Assembly (NCBI RefSeq): GCF_000410535.2
Contig: NC_021490.2
Span: forward strand, 778,501-842,500
Source: Treponema pallidum subsp. pallidum str. Nichols
GTDB lineage: Bacteria > Spirochaetota > Spirochaetia > Treponematales > Treponemataceae
Reading direction: 5' to 3'
Length of the DNA stretch: 64,000 nt
Both the position numbers and the translations under genes were made by a program. Of the stretch, positions 45,420 through 54,797 are shown piece after piece; the first letter of the stretch is position 1, and each line of letters begins with the position of its first letter. The notes below the pieces were generated by a model. That model worked only from the letters and a program-made list of their open reading frames with translations. It searched no databases and had not been told where the DNA came from.

Positions 45420-47285
45420 GTGAACATTACCCGAAGCCGCGTTGCGGTCTTTATCTCCTCCCTGACCGCTGTGCTTCTGCTGCTCACCGTTCAGTGCGCG
45501 CGGTATATGCTCATGCGTGGCAACGAGACAAAGGAACTGAACACACTCACTGAACGCGGCGCGATCTTGGACCGAAATGGCCGGTTTCTTGCCGTTGGAA
45601 CCACCGTCTACAACCTCAGTGTTAACAAAAATCTTGTCTCAGACCCACGCACTGCAGCCCACGTGTTAGCACAGGTCCTTGACCTTTCAGAACAAGATAT
45701 TGAAGAAAAATTCCGCACCGCGCGCGCTCACTTCTTTTACCTCAAGAAAAAAATGAGTGAAACGGAAAAGAACCTTGTCGCTCACGCTCTTAAGGAGCAC
45801 TCCCTGAAAGGATTTCGCCTAGAGGCAGTGCGCAACCGCATCTATCCAGAAAGTAGCCTAGCGTCCACGGTCATCGGATACGTAGGTGATGACGGAAGGG
45901 GACTGAGCGGTATCGAGTACACCTTGCAGGATGTTCTTTCTCCTGCCCCGTACCACACCGGGTATACGGGCAAGGGGCATACTGTCACCCTCTCGATCGA
46001 CCGAACCATCCAGTACATGATGGAAAAAATCGCAGATACTACGCTCCGGCGTACCCAGGCAGAAGGACTCATGTTCCTTGCGGTGGAGGCAAAGACAGGT
46101 CAGATTCTATCCTACGTCAGCAAGCCGTCTGCTAACCTTTCACACTTTTCCCAAAGTACCCCTGCCGAACGCTTCGATCGCCCCGCCCTTTTCATCTATG
46201 AGCCTGGCTCTGTGTTCAAAATTTTTTCCATCGCTGCACTGTTAGAACTCGGGGTAACTTACACCCACGACACGCTCCACTGCGACGGTTCCTTCTCCTT
46301 TACCTCCCCCTTTTTAAAACCAGGTCAAAAAGGCCATCTCATCCGCTGCCTGCGCCCACACGGCACCATCAGCGCTGAAGATATCATCCGGCTTTCGTGT
46401 AATGACGGCATGGCACAAATTGCTGAACGTGCCGACAACCACAGCTTTGAGCAACTATTGCGCGCTTTTGGATTTGGCGCGAAAACAGAAATTGAGTTGC
46501 CGGGGGAAACCGTCGGTCTCTTCTCTCCCTCAGAACGCTGGTCCCACCGCAGCAAGCACACCATCGCAATCGGCCAGGAAATTGGCGTCTCTGCCTTGCA
46601 GGTTGTGGCTGCCGCTACCGCGCTCGCCAACGAGGGCGTACCGCTCGGCCTCTCCCTCCTCCATGAGGTCACTACCGCCGAAGGTACCGTGGTGTACCGG
46701 CACAAAAAGAAACCCAAAACACGCGTTATCTCCGCAGTAAATGCGCAAAAGGTGTTGCGATACATGCGCACCGCCGCAGAACTTGGCACCGGGAAAAAGG
46801 CGCTCGTAGACGGGGTGCCGATCGCAGTCAAAACAGGCACTGCGCAAATGGCGCACAGAAATGGTCGTGGGTACAGCGACACCGACTACCTTGCAAGTTG
46901 CATCGGCCTTTTCCCCGCGCACGATCCAGAAATTATCTTATACATTGCCATCATCCGTCCTATCGGACAAGCCTATGGAGAGCTCATTGCAGCGCCTGTC
47001 ATCTCTCAAGCGGCAAACGAGATTATCGACTACCGCGGTATGGTCCGTGCCAACGCCCCGTTAATCCAACATAGCGGTCTCATCCATACGTCAGAACGGA
47101 CACCTCCACGGTTAGGAACCCATATGCCAGACCTCACCGGTCAACCTAAACGTTTACTCCTGGATATTGCAAAACGCACCGACGTGCACCTTGTCCTTAC
47201 AGGAGAAGGTTATGTGTACGAGCAGCATCCGCCTGCGGGCACACCTCTGACAAAAGGAATGACCATTGAACTCAAACTCAAATAA
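45420..47285 (+). CDS. Class B penicillin-binding protein (FtsI/PBP2-like transpeptidase)
   Basis: 621 residues from a GTG at 45420, placing one membrane helix at about 6-27; the open frame begins 31 codons earlier. The dimerisation domain includes RGAILDRNGRFLA. Transpeptidase motifs are SVFK (Ser264-Lys267), SCN (326-328) and KTG (471-473). A single PASTA-like domain (about 565-620) ends the protein. It cross-links peptidoglycan at the septum or side wall and is a beta-lactam target. It overlaps the following DUF115 gene by 20 bases. The 287-base divergent gap to rpsU holds only the elements listed. Confidence 0.92.
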   Translation: MNITRSRVAVFISSLTAVLLLLTVQCARYMLMRGNETKELNTLTERGAILDRNGRFLAVGTTVYNLSVNKNLVSDPRTAAHVLAQVLDLSEQDIEEKFRTARAHFFYLKKKMSETEKNLVAHALKEHSLKGFRLEAVRNRIYPESSLASTVIGYVGDDGRGLSGIEYTLQDVLSPAPYHTGYTGKGHTVTLSIDRTIQYMMEKIADTTLRRTQAEGLMFLAVEAKTGQILSYVSKPSANLSHFSQSTPAERFDRPALFIYEPGSVFKIFSIAALLELGVTYTHDTLHCDGSFSFTSPFLKPGQKGHLIRCLRPHGTISAEDIIRLSCNDGMAQIAERADNHSFEQLLRAFGFGAKTEIELPGETVGLFSPSERWSHRSKHTIAIGQEIGVSALQVVAAATALANEGVPLGLSLLHEVTTAEGTVVYRHKKKPKTRVISAVNAQKVLRYMRTAAELGTGKKALVDGVPIAVKTGTAQMAHRNGRGYSDTDYLASCIGLFPAHDPEIILYIAIIRPIGQAYGELIAAPVISQAANEIIDYRGMVRANAPLIQHSGLIHTSERTPPRLGTHMPDLTGQPKRLLLDIAKRTDVHLVLTGEGYVYEQHPPAGTPLTKGMTIELKLK

Positions 47286-48144
47286 AAAGCGAGATCCCGC
47301 GCGTTTCCCGGCCGGTGTTGCGCAAGGCTGCAGTACCACACGCGCAGGGGATCTGAAACACAGAAGAAAGCATCCCTTTGAGAAGTTTTTTGCGCAAAAC
47401 AGCGCTCTTTTTGCCCAGCGGTTTCCAGATCTTGCACGTGCGCTGACACTTCCAAACGAGCAGCTCCTGCAACGCATCCCTCCTGATTACCTCCTTGCAG
47501 CGGCCCATGACGGAGACGCAACGCTTGCAGTACGGGGCACCTATCTCCACTCAAAATATCGGCCGCGGCAAGAGGCTGCACGTCTTATCAGCCAGGATTT
47601 TTTTACGCACGCGATTGCAAAAGGCGGCTATGTAGGTGCAGGTTTAGGTCTTGGCTATGTAGCAGAACTGTACGCGCAGCAGCACCCTACGCACACGGTA
47701 GTGCTTATCGAGCCAGATATATTCGTGTTCCTGCTTTTTTTAGCCAGTAGACCTCTCACTCCCCTCCTCCGACACGAACGTCTAAAAATACTGCCTGCAC
47801 AGACGGTACCGGATGTGTTGCAGTTCCTGCGCGCCACGGGGGATGTGTCTCTCCCCCTGTTCCATTTCTTACCAGCCCAGGAGCTAAACACCGCGTGGTT
47901 TCACGATTTTACCCAGGCGCACCGGCACGCAACTGCACAGGCAGAAACGAATAAGCAAACGCTGCAACGGTTCGGTCCGCTTTGGATACGCAACACTATA
48001 AAAAATGCCGCACAGCTGTGTGTGCGCACGCCCGTAAATGCGCTGCGCAACTGCGCGGCAGGGAGTACTGCACTCATCATTGCAGGTGGCCCTGGGGTGG
48101 ATGCGAGTATATCGTTCCTTCCGTACCTAAAAAAAAAACACTGA
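47266..48144 (+). CDS. DUF115/MAF motility accessory protein, N-terminal part (frame breaks at A10)
   Basis: 292 codons starting at TTG 47266 (AAGGA seven bases upstream), within the end of the PBP gene. The last good homology is IIAGGPGVDASISFLPYL, the first glycine-rich loop of the MptE-like/DUF115 (MAF) domain. The frame then reads AAA AAA AAA CAC TGA and stops. The rest of the domain continues in the -1 frame (next entry). The N-terminal part includes a helical, Phe-rich region and VVLIEPDIFVFLLFL. MAF proteins act in glycosylation of flagellins. One added A would restore a product of about 696 residues. Confidence 0.85.
   Translation: MNSNSNKKRDPARFPAGVAQGCSTTRAGDLKHRRKHPFEKFFAQNSALFAQRFPDLARALTLPNEQLLQRIPPDYLLAAAHDGDATLAVRGTYLHSKYRPRQEAARLISQDFFTHAIAKGGYVGAGLGLGYVAELYAQQHPTHTVVLIEPDIFVFLLFLASRPLTPLLRHERLKILPAQTVPDVLQFLRATGDVSLPLFHFLPAQELNTAWFHDFTQAHRHATAQAETNKQTLQRFGPLWIRNTIKNAAQLCVRTPVNALRNCAAGSTALIIAGGPGVDASISFLPYLKKKH
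48129..48138 (+). repeat. A10 homopolymer breaking the DUF115 frame
   Basis: Ten consecutive A, the longest single-base run in the window, exactly at the junction between the two DUF115 frames. Length change by +1 (or -2) restores the frame. The run also permits -1 ribosomal slippage on AAA-AAA codons. Confidence 0.9.
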
Positions 48145-49355
48145 TTATTGCGGTTGATACCGCGTTGCGCGCGTGTGCACGCGCGCGCGTCACCCCGGAC
48201 GTTGTGCTTCTGTTTGATCCACAATACTGGAACTATTTGCACGTAGCACGTGCGGTGGCGCCCCATGCACTGCTTATCACTGACATTTCTGTGTTCCCTG
48301 CAGTGTTTCGACTCCCGTGGGAGTACATTGTCCTTGCAGGTTCGGCATGCCCTTTCGCTACATCCCTTGCGCACCATGATGCCTCCTGCTCTCCTTCCCA
48401 CGCTCTTCCTCTCCCTTTTGTCGCGCCCGATCTTCTCGCCTCAGGTGGGTCGGTTGCTACAAGTGCGTGGGAATGTGCCCGCTACTTGGGAGCGACAACC
48501 ATAGTGTACATAGGGTTGGATCTGGCATTTCCTGGAGCGCGCACGCACTTTCGCGGAGCGCTGTTTGAGGAGCGGGCACACCTGCAATCGGGTCGAGTGG
48601 CTCCTGCCGAAACTACCTCCTTCTGTGCACTGCACTCCCTGCCCCTATATCCTGTCCCGGCTGCATCTGACCCCCATCCAGGAAAGAACTCCCCTGCTTC
48701 CCCTACCGGGGAGAACAAAGAGCAAACGGTGCTAACCGACGCGCGTTTTTCACTGTACGCCGTGTGGCTCGAAGCACACCTTGCGCGTTATACGCACATT
48801 AAAACGTATGCGCTTGAGCCTGCAGGAAGGAGAGTTGCAGGCATCACGCCCTTGCGCTTTTCCCAGCTTGTCACGTTACTCAACCGGTCTGCAGCTGTGC
48901 CGCACTGCCGGACCATGTATAGCCGCCGACGCAGGCTATACTCCCGGTATAGAAACAGCAGCGTGCAGGTCAATTGCACCGATGCGGTGCGCTGGAGGCG
49001 CACGATGAAGAGTACACCTGTGCACTGTCTCGGTCATTTCACGAAGAAAAAGAAATCCGCAGAAGGTGCACGGAACCTATGGCGTGCTCTCAGACGTGCG
49101 GATACGCGGTGCGCTTCTCCCCATAACCTCGAGCACGCACTTGAGAGAACTCGTTCCTTCCTCAACGCGATGCCACTGACACCCACAACGTATGAAAACA
49201 AAACACATGCATTGTACACAGCGCTGTGCACGCTCCTCCCGACCGAGCCTACCTACCGCGCACGGGCACACGCACACCTCTTTGAACTCCTCACCCGAAC
49301 ACTCAAGTTTTGCGCCGCCTATACCGAGGAGGAGGGGGAGTGGCGCGAGGCCTGA
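48129..49355 (+). CDS. DUF115/MAF motility accessory protein, C-terminal part
   Basis: Continuation of the same protein in the -1 frame, beginning KKKTLIIAVDTALRACA at the A10 tract. It carries the remainder of the domain: TPDVVLLFDPQYWNYL and GGSVATSAWECARYLGATTI followed by VYIGLDLAFPGA, all typical of DUF115. The C-terminal about 180 residues are basic and helical with no known domain. No convincing independent start with ribosome site is visible between 48129 and 48200, so it is read either by slippage or only in cells with an 11-A tract. The conservation argues against long-standing decay. Confidence 0.8.
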   Translation, partial: KKKTLIIAVDTALRACARARVTPDVVLLFDPQYWNYLHVARAVAPHALLITDISVFPAVFRLPWEYIVLAGSACPFATSLAHHDASCSPSHALPLPFVAPDLLASGGSVATSAWECARYLGATTIVYIGLDLAFPGARTHFRGALFEERAHLQSGRVAPAETTSFCALHSLPLYPVPAASDPHPGKNSPASPTGENKEQTVLTDARFSLYAVWLEAHLARYTHIKTYALEPAGRRVAGITPLRFSQLVTLLNRSAAVPHCRTMYSRRRRLYSRYRNSSVQVNCTDAVRWRRTMKSTPVHCLGHFTKKKKSAEGARNLWRALRRADTRCASPHNLEHALERTRSFLNAMPLTPTTYENKTHALYTALCTLLPTEPTYRARAHAHLFELLTRTLKFCAAYTEEEGEWREA

Positions 49356-49416
49356 CATCCGGGGCCACTCAAAGACGTGTGTGGGGCGCAGGGGCAGGGC
49401 CCGTGCGTTCCCCCTT

Positions 49417-50250
49417 TCAGGGAAAGAGCCAAGCGCGTGCGTCCTGCATCAGTTTTAGAAACACCAAGACGTCTACGTTTTGCTTCTTGCGATTCTCGTA
49501 GTCCGCCCAGCGGCGGGGCGTGTAGTGTGCATGGACGTCTGCCCTCACCTGTGCTGCATGCGCACAGCCGCGCGCAATCAGCTGGGCGTCGTGCGCGGGG
49601 GCGCGCCTAAGTTTTTCAGGAAGCACTTCTGACAGAAGGTATGCACTGAGTACGCGAATCAACGGCTGACGCTTGGTGTGCACCAACGTGAGAAGATGCG
49701 CGTGTGCCTGTTCAAAGTCGCCGCACAGGTGACACGCGAATGCGAGGTAAAAGCGAGTCCACGGCTGGACGGGCGCCTGTGTGGCGGCAACGCGCGTCAT
49801 AAAGGTACGCAGCTCCGAGTACTTTCCCGCAAGGAGCTTGCCAACGGCAAAGGTGAGCGCGCACTTCATGATATACCGAGGGCGCTGCGCGTGCACAAAA
49901 TGTTCTAGTCGCTCAAGTGCTTCAAAGTCACTTAAAAGGATCAGTGACTCTGAAAGGAGAGACACCCTCCGCAAGGCAACCCTATTGCGGGTGAACACTT
50001 CCTCCTCCAAAAGAGCTGCCAATGCCGACCAATCTTCCGCATCCAGGTATCGAAGCAGTCTCCTGTTTTTAACATAGAGTGTATTTATCAGCAAAAAGAG
50101 TAGGAGAAAAATGAGAAAAAAAATCCCATACGCGCGCACAGATTGCCAGCCTGTACCCCGGACAGGAGTGAGAAACAGAACATATCCGGTACCCATACAC
50201 AGCAGCAGGAGTGCACCGTTAAAAAGCACTACTAATGCTTTGATCTTCAT
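49417..50250 (-). CDS. Unknown inner-membrane protein with helical repeats
   Basis: 277 residues from ATG 50250 (AGGAG seven bases upstream). Two membrane helices (about 5-25 and 38-58) are followed by a cytoplasmic domain of paired helices suggestive of tetratricopeptide-like repeats (EEEVFTRNRVALRRVSLLSE, FACHLCGDFEQAHAHL). Not recognised as a named family. It is divergent from the HD-GYP-like gene by 66 bases and converges on the DUF115 gene. Confidence 0.7.
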   Translation of the reverse strand: MKIKALVVLFNGALLLLCMGTGYVLFLTPVRGTGWQSVRAYGIFFLIFLLLFLLINTLYVKNRRLLRYLDAEDWSALAALLEEEVFTRNRVALRRVSLLSESLILLSDFEALERLEHFVHAQRPRYIMKCALTFAVGKLLAGKYSELRTFMTRVAATQAPVQPWTRFYLAFACHLCGDFEQAHAHLLTLVHTKRQPLIRVLSAYLLSEVLPEKLRRAPAHDAQLIARGCAHAAQVRADVHAHYTPRRWADYENRKKQNVDVLVFLKLMQDARAWLFP

Positions 50251-50316
50251 GGGAAATCTCCTATACTGCCTCCCCGCCTGTGCGGGGCGCCATTCTACTA
50301 TGGGGGCGAGCGAAAC

Positions 50317-51492
50317 GTGAATACGTATGCAATTGTAGATATACCCGAGGAAACCCACTTCAGCGATGACGTGTATCTTGATGACACTTTTTTAGTGCTG
50401 ACCCCCGCAGGTCTCTTTGACGAAGCGCTAAAGAGTCGACTGCAGGAGTGGGACTTCACCACGGTGCACACCGGCGGACAACTGCTTTCTTCTGAGACTA
50501 CACTGGAGTGTCCTCTGCCTGCATCCGGCGATCCAAACGCGAAGGGTGCTCCCGGATCCGAGGCCTTGCGTGCACAACGAAGCCGTTTTCACGCACTGAA
50601 GAAACAGTACAACGAGTTTCAAATGTTCGTTGAGCACGTTTTTGATCAGTATCGTGCAAAGCAGAGCCTGAACACGCGCGCGGTCATTGACCGTGCGAAG
50701 ATGCTTTGCGAATTGGTAAAAAAGCATCGGCAAACGCTACTGCGCGTCCTTCCCACCATTCCCTACCGGGAGCACTACGCGCTTGAGACACATGCACTCC
50801 GTTCGACGTTGTATGCTGTTGTCATTGGGTTACAGCTAAAAATGCAACCGTTCAAGATCATTGAGCTCGCAACATCTTGCCTGCTTCACGAAATTGGCAT
50901 GGCGCGCGTTATCCCGAAGGCGTACACCACGGAGGGGGAGTTAGATCCAAAAACGCAGAAGGCGATCTTTGCGCACCCTATTATCTCCTACCATATCCTG
51001 CGTGACCACTCGCTCCCTCTGCCGGTGTGTGTTGGGGCACTTGAGCATCGCGAGCGCGAAAATGGGCTCGGCTACCCGCGCAGGCTCGTGGGAGAAAAGA
51101 TTTCCCTCTATGGCAAGATAATCGCAGTCGCTTGTTCTTACGAGGCAGCAACCGCTCCGCGCTCATACAAGGAAATGAAAAACGCCGCTGAGGGCATCGT
51201 CGACCTTGTGCGTAACGCGAACACCCAGTACGATGCAGTCATTTCGCGCGCGCTTCTCTTTGCCCTGTCGTTTTATCCTATCGGGACCCATGTGCACTTA
51301 TCAAACGGGAAAATCGCGCAGGTGGTGGACGTTAACCCCGACGACCCACGCTTCCCCATCGTGCAGGTACACGGAGAAATTCACCGCAACGGCAAGCCCA
51401 TCATTCACAGCACGAGCGCAGACGAAATTTTTATCACGCGGGCCCTGAGCGTAAAGGAACAGCGTCTTATCCTTCAGGAAGGTGGCGACTGA
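50317..51492 (+). CDS. HD-GYP-like protein with altered metal-binding residues
   Basis: 391 residues starting at GTG. The N-terminal 115 residues are unknown and contain a coiled segment. An HD-GYP domain follows (about 150-330): His159 (THALRS), then LLHEIGM at 189-195 where the family has LLHDIGK, FAHP (His220), and [12 protein letters not shown] (243-254) where the family has QHHERxDGxGYP. So HD is HE, HHE is HRE and D is N. The C-terminal extension (about 335-391) is beta-rich. Either a weakened c-di-GMP phosphodiesterase or a binding-only receptor. Its end overlaps the ftsH end by 19 bases (convergent). Confidence 0.82.
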
Positions 51493-53501
51493 CCCTGCGC
51501 AGGGGCAGATGCCCCTTCCTGCTGCTGGCTTAGACGCTTTTTTAGCCCCTCTAGGTCGTGTTCGCAGCGAATAACTTCCTCAAACTCGTCGCGCTCGATG
51601 GTTTCTCGCTCCAAAAGGCGCGTTGCGATGTACTCAAGGAGCTCTTTTTTCTCCGTCAAGAGTGCTACCACCGCGCGGTAGCGCTCAGCTAGAACGCGCG
51701 CCACTTCCTCATCAACGTACTGCTGTGTGCACTCCGAATACTCGCGCGCTAACTGCGGCTCCGCGAGATACCCGGTTCCGCGGCGAGTAAGTGCAACGTT
51801 TTGAAACTTTTCGCTCATCCCATAATCTGTAATCATCTTGCGGACAATGTCTGTTGCGCGAGAAATATCGTTCCCTGCACCAGTTGAAACTTCCCCAAAG
51901 GCTACAAATTCCGCTGCGCGTCCTGAAAGCAGCACATCTACTTCTGCCAACAACTGCTGCTCCGTAACAATATGCCGATCGTCTTCAGGAATGTGAAAAG
52001 TATATCCAAGCGCAGAGGTGCCCCGGGGAATAATTGTAATTTTGTGCACCTTGTCTGCACCCTTCGTGAAGGTACCTGCAAGGGCATGTCCTGTCTCGTG
52101 ATACGCAATAATCCGGCGCTCTTCTTCTCGAATTACCCGACTTTTTTTCTGCAATCCTATCATTGTCTTTTCGACCGCTTCGTCCAAATCCGTTTCAATC
52201 ACCTGCGCACGCCCAGACCGTACCGCGAGCAACGCTGCCTCGTTCACCACGTTTGCCAAATCAGCACCTGAATACCCACCGGTGATGCGCGCCACTGCCT
52301 TCAAATCCACTTCTGGCGCTAACTTCACGTTCTGCGCATGAATACGCAGAATTGCCTCTCTTCCCTTAAGATCGGGCCGATCTACGCAAACCTGTCGGTC
52401 AAAACGACCGGGGCGTAGGAGCGCAGGATCTAACACATCGGGGCGATTGGTAGCAGCAAGCAAAATGAGACCGGTGGTGTTATCAAACCCATCCATTTCT
52501 ACCAGAAGCTGGTTAAGCGTTTGTTCCCGCTCATCGTTGGAATGGATAGCGTTCAGGCGGCTTTTTCCAATTGCGTCAAGCTCATCGATAAAAATAATCC
52601 CTGGCGCCTTCTCCCGCGCTTGTTTGAATAAATCGCGCACACGCGAGGCGCCAATCCCCACAAACATTTCGATGAAGTCTGAGCCACTGATGCGAAAAAA
52701 GGGCACTGACGCCTCACCTGCCACTGCGCGTGCAAGCAACGTCTTACCCGTCCCTGGGGGACCGACCAACAGCACCCCGCGGGGAATTTTCCCCCCGATT
52801 TCAGTATACTTTTTAGGGAACTTGAGAAAATCAACTACTTCCATCAGCTCTTCTTTTGCCTCATCCACCCCTGCAACGTCTGCAAAGCGTGTGGTGACCT
52901 TTCCTTCTTCCACCGCCGCAGAGCGCGCGTGTCCGGCTGAGAAAATACTGCTCCCCAGCCCGCTTACATTTGAGGCCATCCGCTTAAAGAAAAAGCGCCA
53001 GACAAAAAAGAGGATGAGCAGCGGAAAGAGATATTGAAATGTCTCTATGAGGTAATTGCGCTCGCGCGGCTTAATACTGTAGACCACCTGCCGCTCATCG
53101 AGCATGCTCAAAAAGGAATCGGAGAGGACACCGATGGCATGATAGGTAGGAGCCTCCCGCTCAGAGAGCAACGAGAAACCCCGCGCAGAAGGCGCAGGGC
53201 GCGCGGAAGTGTACCCGACAAAGTAAGGGGAACCGACAACAACCTTTACGATTTCCCCACTTGCAATGCGATCTTTAAATTCCGAGAACGGGATGATGCG
53301 CAAAGCACGGGAAAACAAAAAGTGGTTTGCAAGAGCAAGCAGCGCACAAAGAGCAAGGAGCACGAGCGAGAGCACCTTACGCGAATTTCTGCGCGGAGGT
53401 CTTTCGCGTGACGACGAAGGGCCTTTTTGAGGGCGGGGGGAGAACTTAAAAAACCCGAATGGATCTGAAGAATCATCTGACTGTTTGTAGCGCGTATTCA
53501 T
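51474..53501 (-). CDS. ftsH: FtsH, membrane AAA+ zinc metalloprotease
   Basis: 675 residues from ATG 53501; the frame is open 51 codons further upstream without homology. Membrane helices at about 43-63 and 153-172 flank a periplasmic domain. Walker A GPPGTGKT at 247-254, Walker [12 protein letters not shown], the arginine-finger region [12 protein letters not shown] and the zinc site HETGHA follow. The Ser/Arg/Pro-rich N-terminal tail is unusual in length. It degrades misfolded membrane proteins and short-lived regulators. The 204 bases upstream hold a weak TATCAT-type -10 only. Confidence 0.96.
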
Positions 53502-53705
53502 CTCAGTTAAGGCTCCCTTTTGCAGTGCGCGCGGGCACGCCGGCCCATGATACACGAAAAGAAGGTGAAACGTCGACAGACTGTGTGAGAGCCGTACGGC
53601 GCAGCTTAGCGACGTCCGCTGGGGCGGTATGCACGGTGCTGCAAAAAAACACACGCGCGCGGCTATTGCTTACCCTCATGCGCGCGTTCACCGAAACTTC
53701 ACCTA

Positions 53706-54587
53706 ATGACACCTACCTATCACCCGTACCCGGGCGACAATCGCCCCTTTCTATACGCCGCGCTTCAGCGACGTGAGCACCTGTCCCTTATCCGGTACCG
53801 CGCAGAGCACGCGCAGGACCTGGCACCCTTGAGAGCGTTCTTGGCGCGCATCGAGGCGCACGCAACCGTCATTGGTGCACGCACGCGTGGGGACACCCTT
53901 TTTATCCTTGCCGCATCGATGCCGTCTGATGCACTGCGCGACGAAAAACACGCATATGTGCGCACAATCTCCTGGGAACAGGCTCCTCAGATACTTGAGA
54001 CGTTGGAGCGTCCGCCGCTCCCTCCTTATTGCCCGCCCGTTCCTACTTCCTGTTCTTCTTCGCGTCTTATTCCCGACGTGCCGCACAACACCAGGTCACA
54101 CGCGCAGGAGAGTTCCTACACCTCTCGGCATGCGCTTTTGACGCTGCTCATTGAGTGGCGCGCGCTCATGGTAGAGATGGACTATTCAGTGAGAGCGCAC
54201 AGGGTGCAGCGTAGTTCTGCTCCGTTGCATGAAAGACACGGCACTCTTCCCTCTGACGTACTGCTCTTCCAAACACAGGGGGAGGTCTGCGCTCTCTGTG
54301 CCTTTCAGTTGCAGCACGTGCGCGCAGTAGGCGGGCAGCGTCATCTTATCATTCATGAAGCGGCAGGAGGCGGGAACATTGCATGCGAACGCATTTTCTC
54401 TCTCAAGGAGATTGATTTTGCCACTGCAAAATTTACTGAGCGTATCCGTCGCGGGCTGTACCAGGTTGCTGTGCATACGGCACACGCAGACTTTACGGTC
54501 AACCTCATCGTTCCCTCACTCAGAGAGCAGGGCGGCGCCTACTCCCTTGCAGAGTCTTCTGCCTTTCACAGGAGGGTAAGCGCGTAA
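53706..54587 (+). CDS. Unknown treponemal protein
   Basis: 293 residues, no recognised domain, signal peptide or membrane helix. The N-terminal 100 residues are mixed alpha/beta (LSLIRYRAEHAQDLAPLRAF, GDTLFILAASMPSDAL). A Pro/Ser/Cys-rich stretch (about 105-145) separates them from a C-terminal region (about 150-290) with EVCALCAFQLQHVRAVGGQR and a hydrophobic QVAVHTAHADFTVNLIV. ATG 53706 lacks a ribosome site. Coding status is supported by length and by the GC-skewed third positions; function unknown. Confidence 0.65.
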   Translation: MTPTYHPYPGDNRPFLYAALQRREHLSLIRYRAEHAQDLAPLRAFLARIEAHATVIGARTRGDTLFILAASMPSDALRDEKHAYVRTISWEQAPQILETLERPPLPPYCPPVPTSCSSSRLIPDVPHNTRSHAQESSYTSRHALLTLLIEWRALMVEMDYSVRAHRVQRSSAPLHERHGTLPSDVLLFQTQGEVCALCAFQLQHVRAVGGQRHLIIHEAAGGGNIACERIFSLKEIDFATAKFTERIRRGLYQVAVHTAHADFTVNLIVPSLREQGGAYSLAESSAFHRRVSA

Positions 54588-54656
54588 ACTGCAGATTACG
54601 CAAAACTAGCGGTTCTAGCCCGGAGGGGTGAAGCGCGCCGTGTGCATCGGCACGAC

Positions 54657-54674
54657 CCCGCCAGAGAAGGCGGG
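54657..54674 (+). other. Hairpin CCCGCC/GGCGGG upstream of fusA
   Basis: Six-base perfect stem with a 6-base loop in the 210-base gap between the unknown gene and fusA. No T-run. It may be part of the leader or of termination. Confidence 0.35.
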
Positions 54675-54712
54675 CGCCCGTCTTCCCCGCGGTGGCGGGC
54701 TGCGCCCTGCTA

Positions 54713-54746
54713 CCCCGTCTGCTGTGGAGCGGGGCCTTGTCTTTTT
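54713..54746 (+). terminator. Possible terminator before fusA
   Basis: CCCCG / CGGGG stem with a 12-base loop followed by CCTTGTCTTTTT. It could end the upstream transcript, after which TTGTCT (54738) and TACGCT 17 bases on are a weak promoter candidate for fusA. Confidence 0.4.
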
Positions 54747-54797
54747 CCTGAGGGCTTGTTACGCTGCGCGCCAGTCCCCGAGGAAGAAGGAATTGCT

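Noticed and set aside
53540..53575. TATCAT box upstream of ftsH as a promoter
   Set aside because: No acceptable -35 at 16-18 bases; left uncalled.
54642..54797. Extended N-terminus of EF-G
   Set aside because: Pro/Arg/Gly-rich leader with hairpins; the family starts at ATG 54798 with GAAGGA upstream.
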